A stretch of 64,000 nt of DNA from Hormiphora californensis (taxonomy: Eukaryota > Ctenophora > Tentaculata > Cydippida > Pleurobrachiidae), in NCBI GenBank assembly GCA_020137815.1, contig CM035362.1, positions 5,819,715-5,883,714 of the forward strand, in the 5' to 3' direction. This document shows, in pieces, positions 22,866 through 33,752 of this stretch. Below the pieces are notes generated by a model. It saw only the letters and a program-made list of their open reading frames with translations, was not told the DNA's origin and ran no database searches. Position numbers and translations under genes: made by a program. Every line of letters starts with the position of its first letter. The first letter of the stretch is position 1.

Positions 22866-23626
22866 CACCTCACTGCAACCCTTCCACCCCCATACCCCAA
22901 TTTTGGTGTCCATTTATAATTTATATTTCCCCCCTTTTTTTACCCCTTTTTTTTGTTGTCTTTTTTTTTCTTTTTTTTTTTCTTTTTTTTTTCTTTCTTT
23001 TCTTTTTTTATTTGTTGGATCTTTTCTGCTTTACTTTTTTTGTTCTTTTTTTTTTGTTCTTTTTTTTCTTTCAATTGTGTGCTGCACAATTGAGTAAAGT
23101 GAGCGCTGCGGCGAAAAAAGTTTCCGAAAACGCTGCAAATCGAGTGCGAAAGACGCAGTCTTTACACCCAGAGCGGCGCGGGCGCTCTGGGTGTAACGAC
23201 TGTGTAAAGACTGTGTAAACTCTGTGTAAATACTGAACTTTTTTAGGGATCCCTATGGAGGAGTCCAGACCAGCGGTGGAGACGACGAGAAGGAAGCGGA
23301 GCAAAAAGCGAATAAGAAAGCGCGCGCCGCGCAATAAAATTTGCAGCGTAATTGAATAAATTCTGCGCCAGCAATTTTACTAAAGAATCAAATTGTGTAA
23401 AGCGACATAATTTGTCAAGCGACACCAATCAGGAGATATTATAGGGCATATCTATGCCTATAAGTCTGCACCAGTGGCGCACTGGTGTTCTAGGCAGAAA
23501 GATCTAGACTGAGAGTGAGACAAATACATTTGTCTAGATCCGCGCGCGGATATCCGGCTGTCTAGTGTCTACAGCTTTTAGACCTGTGACCTGAGCTGTG
23601 TCATTCATAAATCTTGGTATAAATCT

Positions 23627-24034
23627 TTGCTACCAATTGTACCATTGGTACTACAGGGGGCCCACGTGGACGTTGCAGTGTTTCATCCTACTGCACCCAG
23701 TTACAGAGGAAAAGACCCAAAATCTCTGTATAAAATGAATGAAAGTCGGAAGAAGCGTGATTACCAACAACGAATCAGAGAGTCGGAGAGAGGGGCTTTC
23801 ACCCCGTTCGTGATGTCTACCTCCGGTGGTGCCGGACCTGAGGCTGAACGACTAATCAAAATGCTAGCATCACGCATCTCAACTAAACACAAGGACAAAT
23901 ACGCTGAGGTGATTAATTTCTTGAGAACGCGGATACGGTTCTGTCTCCTCAGAAGTACCTTGGTCTCACTAAGGGGTACGAGGAAGAAGTTCACGACCCC
24001 ACCTCCCATTGCAATGTGTGATTTTACTGACTGA
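23627..24034 (+). pseudogene. C-terminal remnant of a LINE reverse-transcriptase protein
   Basis: The frame contains the tail typical of CR1/L2/RTE-type ORF2 proteins: AVFHPTAPSYRG, KKRDYQQRIRESERGAFTP, the short GG-containing block STSGGAGPEA, then RIRFCLLRSTLVSLRGTR. In intact elements this follows the thumb of the reverse transcriptase. Here nothing of the catalytic domain precedes it, so it is a 5'-truncated copy. A hairpin with ACTAACCCCAACACCG arms follows at 24093-24238. Confidence 0.7.
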
Positions 24035-24092
24035 CTTTTTATTTGTAATATTTATTGTTTATTTGAGTGAGTGATTTTAAGATTTATTTATT

Positions 24093-24238
24093 ACTAACCC
24101 CAACACCGGGGGCAAATGATCGAACCCAATGTGAATGAGACTCATCGCGATTAACTCTTCATACGGTTACCCCCTTTCTCTCTTCGGCAGCTTCTCTTCG
24201 GCTGTTGGAAAGTGATGCCAATCGGTGTTGGGGTTAGT
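24093..24238. repeat. Hairpin downstream of the LINE remnant
   Basis: ACTAACCCCAACACCG at the left is the exact inverse of CGGTGTTGGGGTTAGT at the right. It may be part of the retroelement 3' end or a separate MITE. Confidence 0.5.
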
Positions 24239-24319
24239 GAATTGGTACCATTGCTACCTATTCTTGCTGTGTGTGAGATCGATCTCAGTCCAATGGTAAT
24301 GTCACCCGGCCCAGTATAA

Positions 24320-24835
24320 ATCTATATCCGTCACTCTGTCTAGACTTGTTTCTGTCTAGATCCAGCAGTCTAGACCTGTGACCTTTATCATGTCTACTGT
24401 CTTAGTCTAGATCTGTCTGTATAGATTCGGCTATATATTTAGTCCTGTGACATGTGTAATGTCTAGACCTACGTCTAGACTCGTGTCTAGACCTGAGTCT
24501 AGTCTTTCAGTGTCTACCGCTAAATCTGTTTGTCTAGAGTCTAGATCATCTAGACAAATATCTCTTGAAGTAGATACTGACAGGATAGGTATAATAGATC
24601 AAAGTATAGGATAGGTATCTGTATAGATCAAAGACACATATCATGCATATATAGACACTAGACAGACATATCTAGACATGACACAGAACACAGGTCTAGA
24701 CAGCCGGATCTAGATGCAGACGCAAGTCTAGACAGACATATCTAGACATGTCACAGGTCTAGACAGTGGATGTAGACATGTCACAGGTCTAGACAGTGGA
24801 TGTAGACGGGAGACAGATCTAGACAGGACAGGTGT
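24320..24835. repeat. TCTAGAC-rich minisatellite with inverted halves
   Basis: Many GTCTAGAC/TCTAGACAG words. To about 24560 they read mainly GTCTAGACTTGTG-like, and after 24650 mainly CTAGACAGACATATCTAGAC-like. Related words sit at 19055-19165 and 23500-23600. Confidence 0.7.
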
Positions 24836-24951
24836 ATTTAATATTTTCATAATATCGTCTCCCTTTCTTTCTCTCCCGCTCACCTAGGCAGCATTCCTCT
24901 CCCGCTCACCTAGGCAGCATTCCTCTCAATTTCACCAAACTAAGAACTACG

Positions 24952-25013
24952 CTGTCTGGCGCCGCGACCCCATCTGAGCGAACTGTCAAATGGGGTATGG
25001 GGCCGCCATACAG
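24952..25013. mobile_element. Small hAT-type MITE (CTGTCTGGCGCC family)
   Basis: CTGTCTGGCGCC at the left and GCCGCCATACAG at the right. The element is flanked by exact 8-bp duplications GAACTACG (24944-24951 and 25014-25021). Relatives lie at 29971, 48681 and 62180. Confidence 0.75.
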
Positions 25014-25129
25014 GAACTACGTCATTACACTCATGATAGAGAAAAACACGAGCTAAAGTTTGTCATATTCTGGGGGCGCCTGGAATATTAATTATGTGCG
25101 GTCACGTAAACATATTAGAGCAGATTTTT

Positions 25130-26095
25130 ATAAATAGCATTCCCCCACAATTTGTGGGGAAGTTTTTTGGGGGGGGTTTTTTTCGGGAAACATAAATACC
25201 CTTGTTTTTTTGGTTTTTCCCCTTTCTGTATTAAATTAAAAAAAATCGAGAAAAAAGTTTTTCCCATATTGCAATGCCCTTGTCAAATTTACCAGTTTGG
25301 GGGTTAAAAAAAACCCCCTTTTAAAAAACTGAAAATTTTAATCTTTGCCCTTCTGCTGGCTTGATTTGAATATCAGAATATGTATAGACCATATCACCCA
25401 CTCAAAACCCACTCGGGCCCATATCCCTATCCGCACCCCTTCCATCCCCCCTCTGTTTTTCGTTAAAACCCGTTCTTTTACCCTTGGTGAGTTTTTATGT
25501 GCACACCGACAAATCAGCTCACAAAACCCGAGAATCATGGGAAAATGGTCCCCAATTTTTACCGTTTTGGGGCCGGGGTTTTTTTCCTTACTGGGGTTCC
25601 TTAGAATTTTTTCCCGCCCAATTGATAATGAAAAAATCAAAAAACAAAACCCCATAAAACGGGGGGGTTAAAAGAGAGGGGGAAGGAGGGGGGCCAGAAG
25701 GAGAAAAGGAAGAAAAAGGGAGAGAGAGAGAGAAAGGGGAAGAAAGGGGGGGGGGGGGGAAAAAATTTTTGGGGAAATTTTCTCTCTCTCCCCTCTCCCC
25801 CCTACCCCTCTCCCTCTCTCTTCCTCTCCTCTCTCTCTCTCTTCTCTCCCCTTCTTCCCCCCTTTCTTTTCTCTCTTCTCTCTTTTCTCTCTCTCTCTCC
25901 TCTCTCTCCCCCTTTTTGGTTTCTCTATTCCTTTTTCCGTTAATTTTCCCTTCTTCTTTTTTTTTTCTGCGGGACCCAATCCTGGGTGGGGTGCTTTTTT
26001 CCGGCCCAAACATCTAGGGGACTCTATCAATAGATTTTCCCTTACAATCCCATTACTTTTGGGGGCCCCTATCAGGGTTGTGACTTGCTGTTTTT
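25130..26095. other. Homopolymer-rich, low-complexity stretch
   Basis: Dense runs of G, C, T and A of 5-12 bases (such as GGGGGGG then TTTTTTT), plus polypurine/polypyrimidine blocks. No gene is seen. The texture differs from the rest of the window and may reflect poor sequence quality. Confidence 0.6.
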
Positions 26096-27596
26096 AAAAG
26101 GGAGGTGAACACGTAATTGTTCCACGCTTCACAGTTCACACATTTCCATGGACACGTTATACTTCCACCTTAATTTCTTAAACATAAAAAAGTGTAATTC
26201 GTTAAGTAATAAAGTTTCCCCGATTTGTTTTATTTCCTTTAAAAGCTTTGTTCAAGCTTTGTTTTCCGGCTTGTGTAATTAATAAATGTTTGAATCCATG
26301 TGGGCGGGGTAGCGGGGTACCATATTAATGTAACAACGCTACCACGCTACTACCGCACAATGTATGTCATGCGGATGTAGGTGGTTACAAATTAATACAC
26401 AGTCTCTTAAATTTATTGAAAAATGTATTCCTTTGCCACTATTTTGGCATTTTGTTCTGGGCACTCGTTTTGTTCTTGGTCACTTTGTCGTTTTTTGATA
26501 CTTGATAGGATGCCAAGACCTGCTGGCTTCACTCTTCAGGCCTGAAGTTGCACGCATTTGGTAGAGCTTTGATGCAGAAAGAAAATTTGCCCGGCCGCCA
26601 TGTGATTTGATTATTTCTGTCAAGTTCATAGACGTTCACTTTTGCCAAAAAACTTCATGGGAATTAGTTATTATAAGAGTCAAAAGTGATATATTGTTTC
26701 AGTTTAGTAATATCAAGTTGGAATTTTAAGCACATTAAACAATTTGTATAGACACATTGTTCATCTCAACTTCATGCATCGGAAACTGCCCCGAATATTC
26801 ACTGGAACATATCCATGTAATAAAACTTTGCATGAAGATTGCGTTCATTCATTATTGACTATCGTCATCACCATATATCATTTGTGAATCTGTTAACCCT
26901 TTTATTATTTCTATGGCCCTGTCGTACATGTCGGTTAATTGACACAGAGAAAGTTTGAGATTTTCGTCAAAATCAGCGTCTCTCACAATTAATTAGCTCA
27001 AATTTTTATACTTTCTTCCTTTTCTCTGTCAGCTGTCTAGCGCAGCTCTTTCTCATTCTGCCAACATCCACGTGTCAATTTTTGCTGTGTTTTTCTCATA
27101 GCTTCAATCTTGTTCTCTTCAAGCTCTTAGAAATATACATGTGAGTGAGCTGTTTTTGATTTGCCATCTCTAACCAGTAGAGAGAATGGCCTGAGAAGAC
27201 TCAGTTTTGAGAAATCTCGCCATCTAATCGTATAAGTTGCCTTTTGCATTTGTACATCCCCCCAGCCCCCGGGTGTGTTGTTCACTTTACATACGAGTTG
27301 CAAAAAACACAATATGAACAATACACTTTATTTGTTCCTTTTTCCTTTCTCCTATACTAGCTATTATAGTCATTCCCTCTCTTTCTCCCTACAAATGCCC
27401 TCTCAATTTCTCCCTATAACAGCTACAAATACCCCCTTTTCTCCCTATAACAACTACAAATAACCCCCTTTTCTCCCTACAAATGTCCCCTTTTCTCCTC
27501 TAAATCTCCCCTAATTCCACTATTTCTCTCCTAAATCTCCCTATTATACAACTCCAAGTACAATCAATACCCCTCCCTACAATTACAGCTCCAAGT
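26096..27596. other. Unique-looking sequence without a recognised gene
   Basis: AT-rich, no convincing splice-bounded frames and no repeat family I recognise. The last 250 bp (27340-27580) is pyrimidine-rich with TTTCTCCCTA-like repeats and leads directly into the next gene. Confidence 0.5.
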
Positions 27597-30500
27597 ATGC
27601 CGCGGCACGATGAACTCGTATGGCAGGTATCACAACTGGAAAGTAAGGTGGAGTTCCTTATGGAGAACCTGTACAGTCGGATAGACCGGATATACGAGGT
27701 TCATAAACCATAATTTTTAATTGGGAACTAATTAGTTACCAATTAGTTACCAATTACAGTCGGACCCCGATTTAGTGGCCCCCCGATTTAGTGGCACCCC
27801 GATTTAGTGGCAGGATTTTTTCCCCGATATAGGAAATAAACATTATTTGACCCCGATTTAGTGGACACCCCGATTTAGTGGACAAGAGCCTTTCCCCCGA
27901 GGATGCCACTAAATCGGGGTCCAACTGTAATTGGTAACTAATTGGGTACTAATTGGGTACTAATTTGTAACTAATTGGTAACTAATTGGTAACTAACAGC
28001 AACACAGAACCATTCCCAGATCACATGTAACAGTGACAGAAACCACCATGAGACGGAATTATTAAGACAGGAGGTATCGCTACTCAACGCCAGGTATATT
28101 ATTAATTATCAATTAATCATTAATTAATACTTTGCACGTTTCCTATCCGCTCCTATCCTTATCCGCTCTTAATTCTCCCCTATTCTCCCCTAAGGGGAAA
28201 CTCTAACTGAATGAACACGCAGTAATGGTAGCCCATCAACTGGAAATCTCTAACTGATAATGGGAGCCATCACTCTGGGCGCGCCATGATTTGCCACATT
28301 CTGCTGGTAAAAAAGGCTTTTACGTAGAGCGCGATGACAAACACACGGATATGGTCACGCGTTCTGTCCATCATTCCTTCCAACCAGTTAGAGTTTTACC
28401 GTTGATGGGACGCCATTACTGAGCGTCCATTCAGTTAGAGTTTCCCCTAATCATCTCCTAATTCTCCCCTAATTCTCCGCCTAATTCACCCCTAATTCTC
28501 TCCTAATTCATCCTTATAATTCACCCTTATAATTCACCCCTATCCGCCCCTAATTCTCCCCTATTCGCCCCTAATTCTCCCCTAATTCTCCCCTAATTCA
28601 CCCCTATCCGCTCCTAATTTTCACCTAATTCTCTCCTAATTCTCCCCTAATTCTCTCCTAATTCACCCCTATCCGCTCCTAATTTTCGCCTAATTCTCTC
28701 CTAATTCTCCCCTAATTCTCTCTAATTCTCCCCTATCCATCCCTAATTCTCCCCTATCCGCCCCTATTTCTCTCCTATTTCTCTCCTAATTCTCCCCTAA
28801 TTCACCCCTCATTCTCCCCTAATTCACCCCTCATTCTCCCCTATAATTCACCCCTATGCCGATCCGCTCCTAATTCTCCCCTAATTCTCCCCTAATTCTC
28901 CCCTAATTCTCCCCTATCCGCCCCTAATTCACCCCTATCCGCTCCTAATTCTCCCCTATTCTCCCCTATCCATCCCCAATTCTCCCCTAATTCTCCCCTA
29001 TCCCCTAATTCTCCCCTCCCTATTCGCCCCTAAGTTTCCCCTAATATCCCCCTTATATCCACCCCTTATCTCGCTCTAGGTTGTACAGCATGCAGCCAGC
29101 AGGTAATTCGCCCCTAATTCTCTCCCAATTCTCTAGGTTGTACAGCATGCAGCCAGCAGGTAACGGGCCCTGTTCAAACTGTTCCAAAGACAATGGTGAA
29201 AATGAAGAGCTGATTTTAGAAGCACTGAGTGAAGCAAGAAAAGGCACGTGTGTAGAGCAGGAAATACTGGTCCCTGATTGGCTGATAACCGGTCACGTGA
29301 CCTAAATAACGAGTTCTGATTGGTCGGTTCCTGGAATCACGTGGCTGATTTTCTCGATTTGATTCATCTCCTTTTGATTGCAGCCCTATTTTATTATGTT
29401 CAGCATGTCACTTACGCAAGAACTATATTTGATTAATGATTATTTGGTCCATACCATACTGAATGATATTATCATTGTTTTTTGAGCTCTTCAAAATTCA
29501 ATTTGATCCATCTCATAACGTCACAATTACCCTTTGTTTTTCAGCTCTGGCTGCACTGAGCGATCAGAACAAGACACCTAACCCCAACAACAGTAACCTC
29601 TGGAAGAAACTAAAGAAAACTTATAAAACTCCCCAGCCCGCTGAGCACCTTGTGGATGTTAAATCTATCGTTGCGGTAAGTGAATCTGACAGGAAATACT
29701 GGTCCCTGATTGGCTGATTGGCCAGTCACGTGACCTAAATAACAAGTTCTGATTGGTTGTTTACTTGTGTCGGTCGGTTTCTGGTGAATCATATCATATA
29801 GATCTTGAGTATTTCAAATAATTTAGCAGAAGAAATACTATTTGGCCTGCTAAAACTGGTAATTTTCTATCATTCAAATTTCATATATACATATAGGGTG
29901 TATCATAATAGTCGACCTCCCAATCTTGTGAACCCCAACAAGAAACACACACATTGGGAAGTGGCTGATCGGCTGTCTGGCGGCGCCGACCCGATCTGAC
30001 CGCACTGTCAAAACGGGGTCTGGTGGGCGGCGGCGCCAGACAACTGAACAAGATACACCCTTCTTCCTGCTTTTCTCCTTTAATCCATCTCCTAGTAGTC
30101 AGCCGAACAGCTTCACGGCCGAAAAGTAAGATCGTTACCTTTTCTAAAGCGAGTTAAAGAAAGATTTCGTTGTTAAGGTGAGATGGAGCTGCTTAGAGAC
30201 AGGGACCGACCAATCAGAACTCGTTATTTAGGTCACGTGACTGGTAATCAGCCAATCAGGGACCAGTATTTCCTGATTAGGTCGGTTCCTGCTTAGAGCT
30301 ATCCCTCTGCTAACATGTCAATTATTTTCAGAAATTCAACGTGCACCAATGGGAGTTGGATGAACCGGATATTTCACGACCCTGTTCGACCAATCCCGCC
30401 AACCAGCTACCTTCCTCAACCACCCCACCAACAATGGTAAGTGCAGCCATACCAGCAGATCAGAATGATCATCTCTCCATAGTTAAAGTAACAATCTCTC

Positions 30501-30703
30501 TCCAACTGACAACTTCTATAAACCCGGTTCTGAAAACCTCCCTCTCTCTCTCCATAGTTAAAGTAACGATCTCACCCTCTCAGCAGGTGTTATCACCGGA
30601 AACGAGTTCAGAGGAACAACAACAGGCGGCTAGCATGCAACCCACAAAAAAGAGGAAACTCCGTCTTCAATTTGTTATGAAGCGAAAAGCGAGGGGATCT
30701 TAA
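27597..30703 (+). CDS. Coiled-coil protein of unknown function
   Basis: Exons: 27597-27698, 28008-28093, 29137-29243, 29545-29675, 30332-30436, 30584-30703, giving 216 aa in consistent phase. The N-terminal half is coiled-coil-like (LVWQVSQLESKVEFLMENLY, then ETELLRQEVSLLNARL). It is followed by a CSNCSKD motif, a basic stretch (LWKKLKKTYK) and a C-terminal nuclear-localisation-like KKRKLRLQF. I do not recognise the family. The third exon must end in phase 1. Two ends fit: a GC donor after 29243 (AAG|GCACGT) or GT after 29249. The first intron's donor is weak (GAG|GTTCAT). AATAAA at 30908-30913 may end the transcript. A nuclear location is an inference only. Confidence 0.6.
27757..27927. mobile_element. 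Pogo-like MITE, AGTGG subfamily
   Basis: CAGTCGGACCCCGATTTAGT to the complement ending CCAACTG, flanked by TA at 27755-27756 and 27928-27929. It has five CCCCGATTTAGTGG-type subterminal words. It is intronic. Confidence 0.85.
28140..29070. repeat. CCCCTAATTCT satellite
   Basis: An 11-bp-type repeat, CCTAATTCTCC with CCCCTATCCG and TTCACCCCTA variants, fills the intron between 28093 and 29137. It is interrupted by a hairpin element at 28193-28447. Confidence 0.8.
28193..28447. mobile_element. 255-bp hairpin MITE
   Basis: GGGGAAACTCTAACTGAATG at the left is mirrored by CATTCAGTTAGAGTTTCCCC at the right. The stem continues through GTAATGG and CCCATCAAC. It lies inside the satellite. Confidence 0.75.
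29075..29160 (+). repeat. 56-bp duplication of an exon start with both splice signals
   Basis: CTCTAGGTTGTACAGCATGC and the following CAGCCAGCAGGTAA occur at about 29075 and again at 29131. The second copy begins the real exon at 29137. The first is an intronic mimic with its own AG and GT. Confidence 0.75.
29260..29333. mobile_element. hAT-like CCAAT/E-box MITE, copy D
   Basis: The core is intact (CTGATTGG, GTCACGTGAC, CTGATTGG). The left TIR is lost and the right ends GTTCCTG. It lies just inside an intron. Confidence 0.75.
29687..29784. mobile_element. hAT-like CCAAT/E-box MITE, copy E
   Basis: GTGAATC occurs at 29680-29686 and 29785-29791, as a 7-bp target duplication. It starts 4 bases into the splice donor GTAAGTGAATC after 29675. 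The right TIR is CGGTCGGTTTCTG. Confidence 0.8.
29971..30045. mobile_element. CTGTCTGGCG-family MITE
   Basis: CTGTCTGGCGGCGCCG at the left and CGGCGCCAGACAAC at the right, with CGATCTGA inside as in the other copies. It is intronic. Confidence 0.65.
30199..30290. mobile_element. hAT-like CCAAT/E-box MITE, copy F
   Basis: Flanked by exact 8-bp duplications GCTTAGAG (30191-30198 and 30291-30298). TIRs CAGGGACCGACC and GGTCGGTTCCT. The core is intact. Confidence 0.88.
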
Positions 30704-30709
30704 AATCTA

Positions 30710-30778
30710 CCAATCAGAACTCGTTATTTAGGTCACGTGACTGGTTATCAGCCAATCAGGGACCAGTATTTCCTGATT
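30710..30778. mobile_element. hAT-like CCAAT/E-box MITE, copy G (core only)
   Basis: Starts exactly at the first CCAATCAG and ends at TTTCCTGATT, so one TIR is gone. It is flanked by a 36-bp repeat of the host gene's last codons (30668-30703 and 30779-30814). Confidence 0.75.
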
Positions 30779-30814
30779 CAGTTTGTTATGAAGCGAAAAG
30801 CAAGGGGATCTTAA

Positions 30815-32224
30815 CAAGTTTTTAGGATATTAGACTATTAGATATGTGTCATATAGATTGGAATATGTGTGACGAGGGCGTGTTAACAAAAGTAAGACTT
30901 TTGCTACAATAAAGACTATTTTGGGTACAAAGTTTCAGGAATTGTGAATATTTCATGTGCTAAAGAATTTTGCGAATTCCACGATTGAAATCAGTTTTAT
31001 TAATTGTTTAATTAATTATATTCCATACATTTCTGATAGCTCTCTCTCCTCCACCCCTGCAGCAGTATTAGTGTATTTGAATCCGAGCATGATCTGATGT
31101 GTGATCCCGGGTGGCATGTTCTACATGCGATCATTGTCAGTGTACCTCCGATAATTTTGTGGCATGCTGTAGCAGTAGCACCATGAGTGGCATGCTGTAG
31201 CACCATGTAGCTCACCATGAGCAATGAGCTACTGCAGAACCAGCAGGATTCATACCTTTACCATGACATCTGCAGCACCGCCTGATGACATATAGTTGAG
31301 CCGAAAGCTTCTGATTCTTGATTGAATTTTAAGACTAGGCTAAATCTTTGTTTTCTTTATATGACTTGCTACAAAAATAGGTACTGTTATACGGCCTTTT
31401 ACTTGCATTCGGTCTTTCGTCTCTATACTACTGCTATTATATTATGGTCTTCCGTGCAGTGTTTGCTCCTGTAACTGGTTCAGAGATCTGTTCCAATGGA
31501 ACAACCATGAGCGATGCAACTTAATTCCTATAACTGATATTTGTATTGTGGTCAAACTGAATTGGACGGTGCGGTTTAACCGCTGATCAGCTTTTGCAGT
31601 AATCGATACCCCTGAACAAGCAGCACCGCCCATCTCTCTGCAGGCACTGACCACTTGCTCCCTCTCTTTGATCTCTCTCTCCCTCTCTCTCTCTTCTTCT
31701 TTTCTCTCTCTCTCTCTCTCTCCTTCTCAGTATATATTTCTCCCTCTCTATTGCATTGAATGAACTGGCTGGTGGGAACTCAAGCAAGATTAGTGGTGGT
31801 GAGATAATTTAAAACAATTGAAGATATGATATAGGTGTAACGAATAATATTGATTGTTTTAATTGATATCTGGTGTGTGCTCAATTAAATTTCTCCAGTT
31901 TCAAATTCAAAAGGGATCATCACGGAGAGTGACAAAAAGTATCCTAACTATATCTCGCGTCGAGTCTCGACTCTCGAGTCAGCTTTCTTGTTTTCGCCTC
32001 ACTTTATGTCTCCGATAATGTTTAAAACTTTGTCGCTCCAATGACAAGAATTAGATCACGTGGTTTTCTCTCTCTCTTCTCTCCTCCTCCTCATCTTCCT
32101 CTCTCTTCTCGAGCTCCTGATCTGCATCTCGATAGCGAGCAGGGAGGAGAGGCTCTCTCTTCTCTCTCTCTCTTGCACTCCATCTCGAGACTCTCTTCTC
32201 TTCTCTCTCTCTCTCTCTCTAGGC

Positions 32225-32266
<42 letters not shown>

Positions 32267-33261
32267 ATCTCCTCTCTCTCTCTCCTATGTCCCTGATATA
32301 TCTTTCCGTTTTCCAACAAACAGTTTGCTTGAGATTATGACAGAGAGAAAAGGATTGAGAAAGAGAGAGAAAAGGAGAGCGAGAGAGAGAGAAAAGGATT
32401 GAGAAAGAGAGAGAGAAAAGGAGAGCGAGGGAGAGAGAGAGAAAGATAGAGTGGAGAAGCAACTAAAGAACTAGCAGCACATTTTGCTCCTGCACTGTTT
32501 TGTGGTTTTGTATGTATTTAAAATTTGACAGCACGTCCAGCTCGCCGTGACGCAGTACACAATGTATGCTTCATTGAGCTTATTTGGTGAGAAGAAGGAG
32601 TTTGTAACAAAATTTGCTTGAGAGTTGGAGTGCGATGAGATATATCTGCATAGTGCATATCAAACAGGGGGAGAGATAGAGAGGGTGGTGGGAGAGAACG
32701 ATGAAAGAGACGAAAAGAGAGAGGTTGGATAGAGAAATGTATCATTTGAACAGACGCCTTTTGTTCAAGTTTATTGTCTTTAAGATTCTTTGAGTATAGA
32801 ACTTGAACAGTCGTGAATTTAAAAAATTTCATACAATTAACTGACCATGCAAATACATACCTTAGTGTAATTGTACGATCCTATAGTCTGATGATATCTC
32901 AAGCTAGACTGCATTTCGCAAATGTAAAGGGAGGGTTAGAAGATAACAAGATATCTCGTGGTGAGAAAATATCTAAAACCAAAGAGATATTATCTTCGGT
33001 CCCGTGTGATCCTACTAAATGCTTCTTTTTCGATCATATTGTTGATTGTTATACTTGATTGCTTGTAATCCATGAGAAAACAAGGGTCCTAGCATGGGCC
33101 CCCAGTCTCTGACCCTACAACTCTCTATCTCAAAGGCGGGGCCCTGCCCTCGTCGACCTCTCTCTCTCTCTCTTTTCCCCTCTCTCTCTCCTTCCTCTCT
33201 CCCTCTTCACTCCAACTCTCTCCTCTCTTCTCTTCTTCGTCACTCTTCTCCTTCCGCTTCT

Positions 33262-33314
<53 letters not shown>

Positions 33315-33752
33315 CTGGCTCGCGGCAGCACGTCTGTCGGTTAGTGTCAAAAGAAGAATGAGAGAGAAAGTGGGAATGATTGAGTGTTTTGCAGCTTCGT
33401 ACTTGTGACCGATTTCAATAACTCATCACGATCATTATATTGATCCTTCGCCGGTATTTTATCCAATGATGCTGAAGGTAGAGAGAACTTTGTTTGATAC
33501 AAGTGCTTGTAAAACTAAATCAAAACGATATCATCGCTCATACGAAGCACCAATTTTAGTAATTTGCTGCCCAACGTGAACTAGGAAGTTGCCTTTGCTG
33601 CCCAAAAATCCAAAATGAACCAGGAAGTTGTCTTTTTGTTAGTACCTTGTTGAGTGAATTGACATCTGAACTTTTGAACTCCCGACCCCCACCAGTTTAT
33701 AAACAATCCAACCTCTTCTCTCCAGTGACCTAGGTAGAATTCCAGCAGCAAA
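30815..33752. other. Intergenic, CT/GA microsatellites, no gene recognised
   Basis: Pyrimidine tracts lie at 31675-31735, 32070-32290 and 33150-33320, with GA tracts at 32340-32450. Frames through them encode only Ser/Leu or Arg/Glu repeats. A short word, AAAGGGAGGGTTAGAAGATA, at 32925-32945 belongs to the dispersed AGGGTTAGAACAT family. Elsewhere I see nothing. Confidence 0.6.

Larger units (their letters stand above)
20811..23253. mobile_element. 2.4 kb TIR element with TA target duplication
   Basis: The left end GGGATCCCTAAAAAAGTTCA matches the complement of the right end over about 70 bp. This includes the subterminal TTTACACAG repeats and the CCCAGAGCG motif. TA flanks both ends (20809-20810 and 23254-23255). 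Inside lie the LINE-ORF1-like frame (21088-22008), a 54-bp minisatellite (22449-22865) and a T-rich tract (22918-23080). No transposase is visible, so it is non-autonomous. The TA duplication suggests a Tc1/mariner/pogo-type or related transposase. Confidence 0.75.

Noticed and set aside
23627-24034. Host protein-coding gene
   Set aside because: The sequence matches the conserved tail of LINE ORF2 proteins and lacks any upstream catalytic region or introns.
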